Of a stretch of DNA of 17,137 nucleotides, positions 16,909 to 17,137 are shown in pieces. The position numbers and the translations under genes are program-made. The DNA is taken from contig MU646611.1 in NCBI GenBank assembly GCA_026770585.1, positions 385,478-402,614 on the forward strand, given 5' to 3'. The DNA is from Baffinella frigidus. Lineage: Eukaryota; Cryptophyceae; Cryptomonadales; Baffinellaceae. Positions within the stretch are counted from its first letter, which is position 1; each line of letters starts with the position of its first letter. The notes beneath the pieces are model-generated. The model was not told the origin of the DNA. It ran no database searches and saw only the letters and a program-made list of their open reading frames with translations.

Positions 16909-16974
16909 GTTCTCCCCTCGCCCCCCCCCACTCCCTCTTGCTCCACCCAGCCTCGACTCCATCCTTCACCACAC

Positions 16975-17017
16975 GGCTGCCCCGTGCACTCTCTGGGAGT
17001 TGTGAACTCCCAGAGAT
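16975..17017. repeat. Hairpin around CTCTGGGAGTT
   Basis: CTCTGGGAGTTG and the following TGAACTCCCAGAGA form an imperfect foldback, with GGGAAGCCC nearby. It is intronic. Confidence 0.6.
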
Positions 17018-17075
17018 TGCAAGGGGAAGCCCTGTGGCGAAGGGTCCGCATCAAAACGCTTGCGACCCCCCCCCG

Positions 17076-17135
17076 CAACAACGGAGGCATTTGACATTGC
17101 GACGCGGACCTTCCCCTACGAGTACTATTCCTCCG
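17076..17135 (+). pseudogene. Echo of exon 23, 3' part
   Basis: CAACAACGGAGGCATTTGACATTGCGACG... to TATTCCTCCG|gt repeats 16850-16908 with an inserted T that creates TGA. The donor GT is preserved and coincides with the window end. Confidence 0.75.
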
Positions 17136-17137
17136 GT

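Noticed and set aside
13893-14368. Open frames on both strands rich in SLSL or RERE
   Set aside because: Translation of the (CT)n tract; the only real coding part is exon 14266-14333 in the IPT frame.
1-17137. tRNA, rRNA, transposase or reverse transcriptase genes
   Set aside because: No matching sequence or motif was seen on either strand.

Overview
ORGANISM. The window looks like eukaryotic nuclear DNA from a protist. It has no bacterial-style gene packing. All coding signal sits in short plus-strand pieces bounded by GT and AG, with introns full of microsatellites, foldback elements and degenerate plant/alga-type telomere-like repeats (CCCTAAA, CCCTGAA, CCCTCAA). GC-rich coding sequence, many small exons, TTTAGGG-type repeats and a long IPT/TIG-repeat protein would fit an alveolate alga such as a chromerid (Chromera-like) or a dinoflagellate relative. 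This is inference; there is no rRNA or marker gene to settle it.

GENE. I read one gene across the whole window, open at both ends, on the plus strand. I assembled 23 exons (348-394 to 16827-16908, about 2.0 kb coding, about 675 codons). All 22 junctions are GT-AG and keep one reading frame, although a few boundaries were chosen with phase in mind. The product is a chain of IPT/TIG (immunoglobulin-like, plexin/transcription-factor) domains: the C-terminal half of one, then six complete ones. Each repeats the family pattern P-x-x-G-x-x-x-GGT-x-[VL]-x-[VIL]-x-G-x-x-F, then C-x-F, then C-x-[ST]-P, then a [LI]-S-[FL]-N-G strand and often an F-x-Y-Y strand. Such arrays are usually extracellular or cell-surface. 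No signal peptide, membrane segment, start or stop is visible, so the ends lie outside.

LAYOUT. 1-289 (TTC)n microsatellite; 348-1996 tail of IPT-0; 1907-3827 IPT-1; 4222-6866 IPT-2; 6720-9346 IPT-3; 9243-10769 IPT-4; 11422-14333 IPT-5; 14266-16908 IPT-6. Introns are about 250 to 1,500 bases. Several consist almost wholly of telomere-like repeats from donor to acceptor, nearly always with the C-rich strand as the sense strand. Others carry small foldback (MITE-like) elements of at least ten kinds, some in two to four copies.

MAIN OBSERVATION. At least 19 of the 23 exons have one to four extra partial or full copies of themselves ('exon echoes') in the adjacent introns, about 35 in all. Many include the flanking splice site, and several differ from the parent exon mainly at synonymous positions. 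This looks like repeated local duplication of exon-intron boundary segments in a surface-protein gene. It may be a source of alternative exons or the decaying remains of them. Transcript data would decide.
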